DNA from: an uncultured Bacteroidota bacterium
GTDB taxonomy: Bacteria > Bacteroidota > Bacteroidia > Chitinophagales > Chitinophagaceae
Length of the DNA stretch: 64,000 nucleotides
Reading direction: 5' to 3'
NCBI GenBank assembly: GCA_903877645.1
Contig: CAIRES010000035.1
Location: 1 to 64,000, forward strand
Positions within the stretch are counted from its first letter, which is position 1; each line of letters opens with the position of its first letter. A program made the position numbers and the translations under genes. A model generated the notes under the pieces. That model ran no database searches and was not told the origin of the DNA. It worked only from the letters and a program-made list of their open reading frames with translations. Below are positions 1 to 8,239 of this stretch, piece by piece.

Positions 1-109
1 AGTTTTCTGTGGACTGCTTTTTCTTTGATTCCATGTTTACATTTTTTTGTTGGTTAACAATGGAAACACTATCTAAAGTTAAGGTCTTTTTCAGTCCACT
101 TTATGCTGA

Positions 110-385
110 CGATTTACAATTGGCTGGATGCATGTATTCTATGCTTTGCGTATCGAATCGCAGCCGTTTTGTGAAGTGGGCGGACTCGTTGTAGATGAGG
201 CATACAGAGGTAAGGGAATTGGGAAAATGCTGGTGAAAAAAGCAATGGAGTGGTGTGCTACGAAAGAATGTAAAAGGCTGGTGGTGCGCAGTAATGTGAA
301 AAGAGCGGATGCACATAAATTTTATGAAGCCAATGGGTTTAAAGAGGCCAAAGAGCAAAAGGTATTTAGGCTATTGCTGCCATAG
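110..385 (+). pseudogene. GNAT acetyltransferase, 5'-truncated remnant
   Basis: The C-terminal half of a GNAT N-acetyltransferase. The frame opens just after a stop at 107-109. It carries the acetyl-CoA-binding strand and loop (VVDEAYRGKGIGKMLV, with the R-G-K-G-I-G pyrophosphate loop) and the closing FYEANGF strand. GNAT proteins are about 140-160 aa, but only about 91 codons are open here. All three forward frames upstream contain stops or lack GNAT-like sequence, so the N-terminal strands are missing. An ATG at 128 would give an 85-aa product lacking part of the fold. I read it as a decayed gene; the alternative is a frameshift close to the window edge. Confidence 0.6.
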
Positions 386-433
386 CCGATATTTAATGGC
401 GTTTTCATTTATTCTTTTTGTTATTTTGTCTAT

Positions 434-1384
434 ATGAAGAAGATCATCACCCTTACGGGCCTGGTAGTATGTCTGTTGTGCGGCGTATCTATGGCCCAGA
501 ATATAGATAGTATGAGGTCGGTAAATGCTACCAATTTTTTTGACCATAAGGAATATGACAAAGCGCTGAGCATTATTGACACCCTGATCGATAAATACCC
601 GGGGGTGGAGCAATGCATTATGTTCAAAGCCAGTATACTGGCTGCTATGGGTAGGGATGATGCAGCGAATAAGCTGATAAATAACTACATGAAGGATGAA
701 GATAATCAGAGTGCGTCATTTTACATCAAGAGAGCGCATAAAAAGGCCGTTTCCACTCTGTACGCGCATGCTATAGACGATTACGACCGAGCCTATGAAA
801 AACTGGAAAGCGATGATAGCCGGCTAAAGGAACTGCTGATGGAAAGAAGCCGGGCCAGGTATGCTATACGGAGGTATAAAAGTATATATCCGGATATGCA
901 GGTGCTGCTGGCCGAAGACTCTACAGATTATGATGCTTTGATCATGATGGTGAACATCCTCAACTGGCTCAATGATACTGATGAAATAATGATCTACCTG
1001 AACAGGTGCGTGCGATTATATCCAAACGAAGCACTTGTGTATGGCAATCTATCGTACAGGTACCAGAATATGGGCAACTATGAGAAGGCGATAGAGCTCA
1101 ATAATAAAGCTATAGAGTTGGATGGCAACAGTACTTACTATTATAGCAACAGGGGATTTGAAAAATACAAGCTCAATGACATGACAGGGGCCATGGAGGA
1201 TATCAATAAGGCCATAGAGATCAATCCCGACAACTCATTTGCCTATAAGAACCGTGCGCTGGTGTACATCGCCATGAAGGAGAACGACAAGGCCTGTGCC
1301 GACCTGCATATAGCCACAGATAAAGGATTTGACCAGCAGTATGGCCCGGATGTGGCCAAGCTGATGAGGACTAATTGTAACTGA
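434..1384 (+). CDS. Secreted TPR-repeat protein (paralogue A)
   Basis: 316 aa. Residues 1-21 form a Sec signal peptide ending in SMAQ, so the protein is exported, probably to the periplasm. A TPR-like region sits near residues 30-70. Three clear TPR units occupy about residues 195-300 (YGNLSYRYQNMGNYEKAIEL, the YSNRGFEKYKLND unit, then FAYKNRALVYIAMKENDKA). TPRs act as protein-binding scaffolds, and no catalytic domain is visible. The downstream neighbour is a close paralogue of nearly the same length with the same ending, and the two also share upstream sequence, so this is a tandem duplication. The specific partner is unknown. Confidence 0.9.
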   Translation: MKKIITLTGLVVCLLCGVSMAQNIDSMRSVNATNFFDHKEYDKALSIIDTLIDKYPGVEQCIMFKASILAAMGRDDAANKLINNYMKDEDNQSASFYIKRAHKKAVSTLYAHAIDDYDRAYEKLESDDSRLKELLMERSRARYAIRRYKSIYPDMQVLLAEDSTDYDALIMMVNILNWLNDTDEIMIYLNRCVRLYPNEALVYGNLSYRYQNMGNYEKAIELNNKAIELDGNSTYYYSNRGFEKYKLNDMTGAMEDINKAIEINPDNSFAYKNRALVYIAMKENDKACADLHIATDKGFDQQYGPDVAKLMRTNCN

Positions 1385-1451
1385 TCTGGAGCAAAGGGAT
1401 GTACTATACAAAATTTGACTACTTCATCTATTCTTTTCTTATTTTGCGGAC

Positions 1452-2420
1452 ATGAATAAAATTGTTTTCCTTACCGGAGTTATTCTTCTTTGGTGTTGCA
1501 GCGCCTCTGTGGCGCAGATCACAGACAGTATGAGGGGTGTAATGGCATATAAATACCTTGACGAAAAACAGTATGACAAAGCATTGAGTATTGCAGATAC
1601 GCTGATGTCTAAATATCCCGGGTATGAAGGTTGCATTATATTTAAAGCTACTGTGCTGGGCGCAATGGGCAAGAGCAAAGCTGCTAATAAGCTGATCAAC
1701 AAAATGATGGATAAGGGCGAGGTGCATGAAAAAGGGACGGTGTACTCAGCAAATTTTTATAAAGACAGGGGAGATAAAAAAGAACAGGCGAAATTATACA
1801 AGTATGCTATACACGATTACGATAAGGCCTATGAAGATCTTGATGGTAATTCCTTACTGAAGGACGTATTGATGGGCAGGAGCCGGGCAGAGTACGCTAT
1901 TCACAGGTACAACGACGCGCGAACAGACATGCTGGAGTTGCTGGCGAAAGACTCAACGGATTTTGACGGACTGATCATGATGGTGAATGCGCTGAACATG
2001 CTGGACAATACTGATGAAATAATGACCTACCTGGAACGGGGAGTGAAATTTTATCCCACTTCAGATATTGTTTACGGGAATCTTGCCTACAGATACCAGA
2101 ATATGGGTAGCTATGATATGGCTATACAGCTTAATAATAAGGCGCTGGAGCTAGGTGGCGATAATACATATCATTTTAACAACCGGGGATTTGAAAAGTA
2201 CAAGCTCAATGACCTGGACGGAGCTATGGCAGACATCAACAGGGCCATTGACCTGGATAAGGATAATTCATTTGCCTTTAAGAACAGGGCGTTGGTATAT
2301 ATAGCTATGAAGGACAAGGATAGAGCCTGCGCCGACCTGCAAACGGCTTTGGAAAAAGGATTTTCATTGCAGTATGGCCCGGAGGTAAAAGACCTGGTGA
2401 AAGAGAATTGTGGTAAATAG
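1452..2420 (+). CDS. Secreted TPR-repeat protein (paralogue B)
   Basis: 322 aa, a tandem paralogue of the preceding gene 67 bp upstream. It keeps the signal peptide (about residues 1-21, ending SVAQ), the AIHDYDKAYEDL segment, the LNMLDNTDEIMTYLERGV segment and three C-terminal TPRs (YGNLAYRYQNMGSYDMAIQL, then FNNRGFEKYKLNDLDGA, then FAFKNRALVYIAMKDKDRA). An insertion of a few residues near position 95 (GEVHEKGTVYS) is the main difference. The start is the ATG after a TTATTTTGCGGAC element that also precedes paralogue A. Function is unknown; a periplasmic scaffold is likely. Confidence 0.9.
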   Translation: MNKIVFLTGVILLWCCSASVAQITDSMRGVMAYKYLDEKQYDKALSIADTLMSKYPGYEGCIIFKATVLGAMGKSKAANKLINKMMDKGEVHEKGTVYSANFYKDRGDKKEQAKLYKYAIHDYDKAYEDLDGNSLLKDVLMGRSRAEYAIHRYNDARTDMLELLAKDSTDFDGLIMMVNALNMLDNTDEIMTYLERGVKFYPTSDIVYGNLAYRYQNMGSYDMAIQLNNKALELGGDNTYHFNNRGFEKYKLNDLDGAMADINRAIDLDKDNSFAFKNRALVYIAMKDKDRACADLQTALEKGFSLQYGPEVKDLVKENCGK

Positions 2421-2457
2421 AAGTTGTTTTTTATTTAGTGACCTTTACAAATGATCA

Positions 2458-4404
2458 ATGGCGAAGCGAACAAAAAATGAAATAAGGCCGGTAGCAAATC
2501 CGCAACCTGCGAAGGTGGTGGTTAGGTCAGAGGCAAAAGCAGATAATCCATTTGCATTGTCCGGTTTTCGTATGCAGGCCATCATCATTGCGCTTGTGGG
2601 TTTCCTGCTCTATTGTAATACATTTTCGCATGAGTACGCATTTGACGATGTGATGGCCATTGTGGACAATGAATATGTTCAGCAAGGTATCTCGGGTATT
2701 CCACAGATACTGACAACAGACGCATATCAGAGCTACCTGGAAAAGAAGAACGGGAGTAACCAACTGGCAGGTGGGCGCTACAGGCCACTCTCATTGGTTA
2801 CGTTTGCCATAGAGCAGCAGGTGCTGGGCCTTAACACAGAAACAGATGCTAAAGCAAAAGACGCAAAGCTCATCAGTGATATGCATGTGCGCCATGTGGT
2901 GAATGTGCTGTTGTATATGCTATCGGTAGTAGTGTTGCTTTATTTTTTAAGGTATGTTGTTTTTCCTTCCAATCCTTTGGTAGCCTTTGTTGCGGCGCTT
3001 TTGTTTACTGTACATCCTATACATACCGAGGTGGTGGCCAATGTGAAAAGCAGGGATGAGATACTCTCGGTGCTGTTCATTGCACTTACATTTATCAAGG
3101 CGTTCAGGTACAGGGAGGAGAAAAAGATGAAGGACCTGGTACTGGCATCGGTATATTTCTTCCTGGCGCTGCTTTCCAAAGAATATGCCATTGTGCTAAT
3201 CGGATTACTGCCTTTGTCGTTTTATGTACTGGGTAAGAAAGAACCCGGTAAAAACAGCGCCCGGTCTTTTCTTCCGTACCTCGTACCGCTGGCTTTATAC
3301 CTGCTCTTGCGAATGAACGCGGTGACAGGCCCAGCCGAGGGTGCCGAGACCAATGTGATGAATAATCCATACCTGTATGCCAGCCTTCCGGAACAACTGG
3401 CCTCTAAGACAGTGATACTGCTGGATTATCTGCGGTTGCTGATATTCCCTCGCGTGTTGGTTGCCGACTATTCTTACAACCAGATACCTTATTCCACATT
3501 TGCCAATCCAATGGTTTGGTTGTCGCTGCTCATTCACATTGGTCTGGTTGTAGCCATGTGTATGCTCATTGTCCGCAGGCATGTACTTGGCTTTGCTATT
3601 GCATGGTACCTTGGGTTCCTGTTCCTTGTCAGCAACTTCCTGGTAGATATTGGTGCGCCGATGGGCGAGCGCCTTATTTATCATTCTTCGATAGGCTTTG
3701 CAATAATTATTGCATGGATGCTGTGCAAAGGTTTTGCGCAAATAAAGCAACCTTCTTTTAAGCAAGCGGGCCTGGGAGGTGTGCTGGTGATCATCGTTGT
3801 GCTTTGCGGCTTTAAAACCATAGGCCGCAATAAAGACTGGAAAAATGAAGAAACACTTTTTCTTACTGATGTAAAAAAATCGCCAAACAGTGTGCTGGTA
3901 AATAATAATGCGGCTGCCTCTTACATGTTCATAGCCAAGAAGGGAGCAACGCAGGAAGAGAAAAATAAGTGGTTTGGGAAAGCTGTGGAGTATTTTACTA
4001 AGGCGCTGGCTATTTTTCCCAACTACTACCTGGCACACATGAACAGGGGATTGTGTTATTATAACATGGGCTACCCCGAAAAAGCCCTGCCCGACTGGGA
4101 TACAGTGCGTAAGTACTCGCCCAACCAGGCCAACCTGGCAAGGTATCTTTCTATTGCAGGTAAATACTTCTTTTCGCAGGGAGTAAAATACCGCAATGCC
4201 AATATGCAGGACTCAGCGATCATTGAATTTCAGAAGTGTGCAGAGGCTACACCTGAAGTGCCGGATGCGTGGTACAACCTTGGGCTGCAACTCTATGGCG
4301 CCAACAGGCTGCACGAATCAAGACTGGCGTTGGAAAACGCATTGCGAGACGCTCCCAATTATGCCGATGCGCAAAAGCTGTATGCTATTGTAAAAGATAA
4401 GTAG
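2458..4404 (+). CDS. GT-C-type polytopic membrane protein with C-terminal TPRs (TMTC-like)
   Basis: 648 aa. After a charged cytoplasmic N terminus (about 1-38), roughly ten hydrophobic segments run from about residue 40 to 460. TPR repeats fill about 480-645 (LAHMNRGLCYYNMGYPEKAL, then DAWYNLGLQLYGANRLHESR). The first periplasmic loop has YAFDDVMAIVDN, resembling the acidic pair of GT-C glycosyltransferases, and RYRPLSLVTFAIEQ, typical of the TMTC/DUF1736 group. Such proteins transfer sugars from lipid-linked donors, but the donor and acceptor here cannot be read from sequence. The gene follows two TPR genes on the same strand. A second ATG at 2451 is out of frame, so the start at 2458 is preferred. 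Confidence 0.8.
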   Translation: MAKRTKNEIRPVANPQPAKVVVRSEAKADNPFALSGFRMQAIIIALVGFLLYCNTFSHEYAFDDVMAIVDNEYVQQGISGIPQILTTDAYQSYLEKKNGSNQLAGGRYRPLSLVTFAIEQQVLGLNTETDAKAKDAKLISDMHVRHVVNVLLYMLSVVVLLYFLRYVVFPSNPLVAFVAALLFTVHPIHTEVVANVKSRDEILSVLFIALTFIKAFRYREEKKMKDLVLASVYFFLALLSKEYAIVLIGLLPLSFYVLGKKEPGKNSARSFLPYLVPLALYLLLRMNAVTGPAEGAETNVMNNPYLYASLPEQLASKTVILLDYLRLLIFPRVLVADYSYNQIPYSTFANPMVWLSLLIHIGLVVAMCMLIVRRHVLGFAIAWYLGFLFLVSNFLVDIGAPMGERLIYHSSIGFAIIIAWMLCKGFAQIKQPSFKQAGLGGVLVIIVVLCGFKTIGRNKDWKNEETLFLTDVKKSPNSVLVNNNAAASYMFIAKKGATQEEKNKWFGKAVEYFTKALAIFPNYYLAHMNRGLCYYNMGYPEKALPDWDTVRKYSPNQANLARYLSIAGKYFFSQGVKYRNANMQDSAIIEFQKCAEATPEVPDAWYNLGLQLYGANRLHESRLALENALRDAPNYADAQKLYAIVKDK

Positions 4405-4411
4405 AAGGAGG

Positions 4412-5032
4412 TCAGCAGTTTTTGTATTTCCAGTTGCGGTCTTTGCCTTCTTCTATCCACTCTATGGCCTGGGCTACGCGCTTATCGCGGGTGGCATCTG
4501 TTTTTGCCTCTTCCATCCATTGTATGTACTCCTTGCGGTGTGAGTAACTGAATGCGTTGAATACTTCCTTGGCTTTCTTGTTCTTACCCAGCGCTGCTGT
4601 GAAGTAGGTGGGTGTTACCAGTTCTTTTTTTTCTTTTTCGGTGGGCTTGGGGCGGGCCACTTTTGCACCTTCATCATTGAGCTTCATAGCTGCTTTGATG
4701 TATTTCTTCAGTATAGCATCTTTAGGGATGTCTTTGAGGCCGGAGATCTTGCCGAGGTGGCCCATGCCTGTTTTGCCAGGCTCAGTAAAAATATTATCCG
4801 GGTCGGCCATGATAGAGGCCTTCCAGAAACCAAAGGAGCAATGTGCTTTGAATGCGGCCAGGTTGCACATCATAGCCCCGTTATACATAAAGCAGGGAAA
4901 ACTCCACTTCCACGTTTCTTCGACATCGGGACAGGCAGTGTGTACTACCTCCCTCAAATGTTCGAGTATGGGTTGCGCAAAATCTGCGGATTTGGCTATG
5001 TATGCGTCTACGCGGGGATCGTATTTGCTCAT
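4412..5032 (-). CDS. DUF1801 / YdeI-OmpD-associated family protein
   Basis: 206 aa, cytoplasmic. The N-terminal half is a DUF1801 (YdhG-like) domain with DPRVDAYIAKSADFAQPILE, then ETWKWSFPCFMYNGAMMCN and KAHCSFGFWKASI. The C-terminal half, about 140-206, matches the YdeI/OmpD-associated helical domain (PTYFTAALGKNKKAKEVFNA, then YSHRKEYIQWMEEAK and RVAQAIEWIEEG). The biochemical function of the family is not established. The gene is convergent with the GT-C/TPR gene, with only 7 bp between the two stop codons, and has no obvious operon partner. Confidence 0.85.
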   Translation of the reverse strand: MSKYDPRVDAYIAKSADFAQPILEHLREVVHTACPDVEETWKWSFPCFMYNGAMMCNLAAFKAHCSFGFWKASIMADPDNIFTEPGKTGMGHLGKISGLKDIPKDAILKKYIKAAMKLNDEGAKVARPKPTEKEKKELVTPTYFTAALGKNKKAKEVFNAFSYSHRKEYIQWMEEAKTDATRDKRVAQAIEWIEEGKDRNWKYKNC

Positions 5033-5148
5033 GTTGAAAGAATATGTTTAGCGCTACAAATCTACTAATTTGGACTATATCTGGAAGGCAAAGGGGTGGA
5101 TTGCGCATTTTTCACAAAACGAAAAACTATTTTACCCCATAAATTGAA

Positions 5149-5156
5149 TAATTTTG
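5149..5156 (+). promoter_or_regulatory. Bacteroidota -7 promoter element
   Basis: TAATTTTG matches the TAnnTTTG element used by the Bacteroidota primary sigma factor and lies 51 bp upstream of the lipoprotein start at 5207. No exact TTG is present at the usual -33 spacing; a T-rich stretch lies there instead, so strength is uncertain. Confidence 0.4.
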
Positions 5157-5206
5157 GAGAAAATACGTTGTAAAGCAGGCAGTCTACTGATTACCTGAAA
5201 ACTAAA

Positions 5207-5761
5207 ATGAAATATTTCGTTTCCATATTGGCATTGATGGTTGTTATTATTGCCTCGTGCAGTAAGTACCAGGACAAAAAAGGGCCCGCATTCACCGGAA
5301 CAAACCATTATTGTAATGATGCTACCGCTGCCAATTACAATTGGGGTTTTCCGGGCATACCTGATAATACAGTCTGTATCTACCCTTCAGACCTGTATGT
5401 GGGTAAGTACATTTTTCAAGATTCTATTTCTTTATTGTCCAACGGTTTGCCCATCCTGGTAGATACTTTTACACTCACTTTTTACCGGCTCAGCAGTTCA
5501 AAGTTGGCCGTGCTTGGGTTCTGTGCGAATGGCGATAGCTTGTTCCTGACGGCGGCCCCCACTTTCATCGCTTCGGTAGATACTACAGAGGGGGATTCTG
5601 TGACGAACTGGGGGCAAAAGCTATGCAGCATTGGCGATACGATCAATGGTACGTTCACCAAAGACAGGATATTTGACTCCCTGATGTACCTGAACCTGCA
5701 GGTAGCCAGCGATACAGGGGTTGTTACCGTTCATATAGGAACCGCAAAAAAAGTACATTAG
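5207..5761 (+). CDS. Hypothetical lipoprotein
   Basis: 184 aa. A signal peptide ends in a lipobox (IIASC), with Cys18 as the predicted lipidation site. The mature protein starts with a segment containing CNDATAANYN and DNTVCIYP, a short Cys-containing pattern common at the start of Bacteroidota surface lipoproteins. The rest is Thr/Ser/Asp-rich and probably beta-structured. It lacks the SusD or DUF-type signatures I recognise. ribE begins 6 bp after its stop, so the two may be co-transcribed, although no functional link is apparent. Confidence 0.75.
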   Translation: MKYFVSILALMVVIIASCSKYQDKKGPAFTGTNHYCNDATAANYNWGFPGIPDNTVCIYPSDLYVGKYIFQDSISLLSNGLPILVDTFTLTFYRLSSSKLAVLGFCANGDSLFLTAAPTFIASVDTTEGDSVTNWGQKLCSIGDTINGTFTKDRIFDSLMYLNLQVASDTGVVTVHIGTAKKVH

Positions 5762-5767
5762 CCGGGC

Positions 5768-6367
5768 ATGTTTACAGGGATCATAGAGGCAGTAGCCACC
5801 GTTGCAGATATTATACACGAAGGGTCTAACATTCATTTTGTTATCGATAGCCCTATAGCAGGTGAGCTGAAGGTGGACCAAAGCGTGGCACACAATGGTG
5901 TTTGCCTCACCGTAACTGAAATAAAGAGCAATACCTACAAAGTAACAGCAGTAGCTGAAACCCTTGCCAAGACCACACTCGGTGCATGGCAAAAGGGAGA
6001 CGTTATCAACTGCGAGCGGGCATTAAAAGCCGGCGACAGACTGGATGGCCATTTTGTGCAGGGGCATGTAGATGCTACAGCCATGTGCATCGAAAAACAA
6101 ACATTGGAGGGTAGCTGGTTATTCCGTTTCCGGTTTGCAAAAGAATATGGAGCACTGGTGATCGAAAAGGGATCTATATGCATCAATGGGGTGAGCCTTA
6201 CAGTGTTTAATGTTGGCCCTGATGAATGTACCGTTACCATTATCCCTTATACCTATACACATACCAACTTCAATACACTGGATAGCGACCATGCCGTAAA
6301 CATAGAATTTGACGTGCTGGGTAAGTACTTCCTGAGAAAGCAGGAGTTAGAAAATCTCCTTGGTTAG
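5768..6367 (+). CDS. ribE: Riboflavin synthase, alpha subunit
   Basis: 199 aa, the usual length. It catalyses the last step of riboflavin synthesis, dismutating two 6,7-dimethyl-8-ribityllumazine molecules into riboflavin and a pyrimidinedione. The invariant N terminus MFTGIIE is present. The two lumazine-binding half-barrels run from about 1 to 95 and 96 to 190, the second opening with LDGHFVQGHVDATA and containing the GVSLTV segment that mirrors GVCLTV in the first. ribD lies about 8 kb away on the other strand, so the pathway is scattered here. Convergent with cutC, with 4 bp between the genes. Confidence 0.95.
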   Translation: MFTGIIEAVATVADIIHEGSNIHFVIDSPIAGELKVDQSVAHNGVCLTVTEIKSNTYKVTAVAETLAKTTLGAWQKGDVINCERALKAGDRLDGHFVQGHVDATAMCIEKQTLEGSWLFRFRFAKEYGALVIEKGSICINGVSLTVFNVGPDECTVTIIPYTYTHTNFNTLDSDHAVNIEFDVLGKYFLRKQELENLLG

Positions 6368-6371
6368 CAGA

Positions 6372-7046
6372 TCAATGCGGCAATTGCTGCACCATCAATT
6401 TCACTTCCTCTTCATTCGCTATAAACGTGCCTTCCTTAGCAGTAAGCCCGGAGGAGTGAAATTCCCGTGCGCCCGTTTCTTTTATAAGTTGCGCAATGTT
6501 GGATGATCGCACACTGCCCCCCGGCATAATGATGATGCGCCCTGCGGCCTCATTAATGAGGTGTGCTAATACGGCAACGCCATCAACTGCTGTTTTTCTG
6601 AGGCCGGAAGTGAGTATGCGTGAGCATCCTGTATCAATGACATCTTCCAGCGACCTGTGCGCATCGGGTGTTACATCAAATGCTTTGTGGCAGGTGACCT
6701 GCATAGGGTAGGCAAGGCCCACCAGGCGTTTCATATTTTCGGTATCTATGTTGCCATTGGGCAGTTGTATGCCCGTGGCTATGCCTATGCAGCCCAGCTC
6801 TTTGCAGGCAAGTATATCCTTCTTCATGATCTCCAGCTCATCGGCATCATAAATGAAGTTGCCACCCCGTGGGCGTATCATTGGGAATACAGGAATGGAG
6901 ATATTGGATAAGGCATATTGTATCAGTCCGTAACTGGGTGTGGTGCCTCCATAAGTAGGGTCGGCACAAAGCTCTATCCTCGATGCCCCGGCCTTTTCAG
7001 CAATGATGCACGACTGTATATTGTATGCGCAGATCTCCAGTAGCAT
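6372..7046 (-). CDS. cutC: CutC family protein
   Basis: 224 aa, a TIM-barrel protein of the CutC family, historically linked to copper tolerance although its molecular activity is unsettled. Recognisable segments are LLEICAYNIQSCIIAEKAGA, RIELCADPTYGGTTPSYGLI, VFPMIRPRGGNF, the VTCHKAFD strand, RILTSGLRKTA and IIIMPGGSVRSSNI near the C terminus, followed by REFHSSG. The E-L-C, H and H positions line one face of the barrel in the family. The neighbour, a glycosylasparaginase, ends 18 bp upstream on the same strand, so the pair is probably one transcript. Confidence 0.93.
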   Translation of the reverse strand: MLLEICAYNIQSCIIAEKAGASRIELCADPTYGGTTPSYGLIQYALSNISIPVFPMIRPRGGNFIYDADELEIMKKDILACKELGCIGIATGIQLPNGNIDTENMKRLVGLAYPMQVTCHKAFDVTPDAHRSLEDVIDTGCSRILTSGLRKTAVDGVAVLAHLINEAAGRIIIMPGGSVRSSNIAQLIKETGAREFHSSGLTAKEGTFIANEEEVKLMVQQLPH

Positions 7047-7063
7047 CCGTATCGGTTTAGTAT

Positions 7064-8080
7064 TTACTGATAATAATATTTTGAGTGAAATACTTCTTCG
7101 GTTGTGCCGCTCTTCACTGAATAGCTAAAGCCTTTTTGTAAAGCATAAGCGCCGTATTCACCTTTCTTATTCAAGGCGAGGAAACCCACCTGCAGGTCCT
7201 TTGCAGCATCAGGGTTGCGCGCTACAATGCGCATTACTGCCGCTTTGCAGGCATCTTCAGGGCTGTGCCCCTGCCGCATCAGCTCTACCACAAGGTGCGA
7301 ACCCACAATGCGTATCACCTCTTCACCTACACCTGTGCTTGTAGCTGCACCTATCTCGTTGTCCACATATAGCCCCGCACCTATGATTGGCGAATCGCCC
7401 ACACGGCCATGCATTTTGTAGGCCATACCGCTGGTGGTACAGGCACCACTCATTTGGCCTTTGCTGTCCATGGCCACCATTCCTATGGTATCATGGTTGT
7501 GTTCGCCACCGGGCAGCATGTTCTCTATATTCTTTACCGGTTTGTATTTATTTGTTTTCAGCCAATCCTTCCATTCATTCTCACTTTTGGGAGTGAGCAG
7601 GTTTTCCTTTTTAAAACCCTGCTCCAGTGCAAACTGCAAGGCACCATCGCCCACCAGCATCACATGTGGTGTTTTCTCCATCACCAGCCGTGCTACCGAT
7701 ATAGCGTGTACAATATGCTCCATACAGGCCACAGATCCACACTTGCTATTTTCATCCATGATGCAGGCATCGAGGGTCACACGCCCATCCCTATCAGGCC
7801 GTCCGCCGAGGCCTACAGATTGGTTAGTTGGGTCAGCCTCCGGTATTTTTACACCCGCTTCAACAGCATCCAGTGCGCGGCCACCTTTCTCTAATGTTTT
7901 CCATGCTTCGGCATTGGCAGCTTTGCCAAAATCCCATGTAGAGATAACTATGGGCTGGTCTTTGATGTCTGGAAAAGGCCCGGGATCGAGATTTGGTGTG
8001 GCTGCAAACACTTTTTTGCCGGCAAAAAGAGCGGCTGAAGTGAGGAATGAAAGCTTTACAAATTTCCTGCGGTCGGCCAT
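7064..8080 (-). CDS. N4-(beta-N-acetylglucosaminyl)-L-asparaginase (glycosylasparaginase)
   Basis: 338 aa, an Ntn hydrolase that cleaves the GlcNAc-asparagine bond of N-glycopeptides or hydrolyses L-asparagine. The autocleavage site HDT sits at residues 196-198, and Thr198 becomes the N-terminal nucleophile of the beta subunit. Downstream motifs are TTSGMAYKMHGRVGDSPIIG and GAATSTGVGEEVIR, typical of the AGA subgroup. The N terminus DRRKFVKLSFLTSAALF resembles a Tat signal, so the enzyme is probably exported. Closest in layout to the Elizabethkingia (Flavobacterium) meningoseptica enzyme. Same strand and probably same transcript as cutC. Confidence 0.92.
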   Translation of the reverse strand: MADRRKFVKLSFLTSAALFAGKKVFAATPNLDPGPFPDIKDQPIVISTWDFGKAANAEAWKTLEKGGRALDAVEAGVKIPEADPTNQSVGLGGRPDRDGRVTLDACIMDENSKCGSVACMEHIVHAISVARLVMEKTPHVMLVGDGALQFALEQGFKKENLLTPKSENEWKDWLKTNKYKPVKNIENMLPGGEHNHDTIGMVAMDSKGQMSGACTTSGMAYKMHGRVGDSPIIGAGLYVDNEIGAATSTGVGEEVIRIVGSHLVVELMRQGHSPEDACKAAVMRIVARNPDAAKDLQVGFLALNKKGEYGAYALQKGFSYSVKSGTTEEVFHSKYYYQ

Positions 8081-8239
8081 AATTATCCTGTTGTAAGTAA
8101 CAAGATAGTAAGAAAAAGTAAAATTACAATGTATGTGATGTTTGGTTCACGCAAAGGCCGCAAAAGATTGTTTCTTCTAATTCGTATTTCAGGGGAAGTG
8201 CGCAAAGACACATATTCATCCAACACTGTGTTTTCGTAT

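Noticed and set aside
8141-8215. TTCACGCAAAGGCCGCAAAAG and a GCGCAAAGACAC-type sequence
   Set aside because: Resembles a simple dispersed spacer repeat also seen at about 47458-47485 (TTCACCGCTAAGGCGCAAAG). Not informative enough to be a feature.
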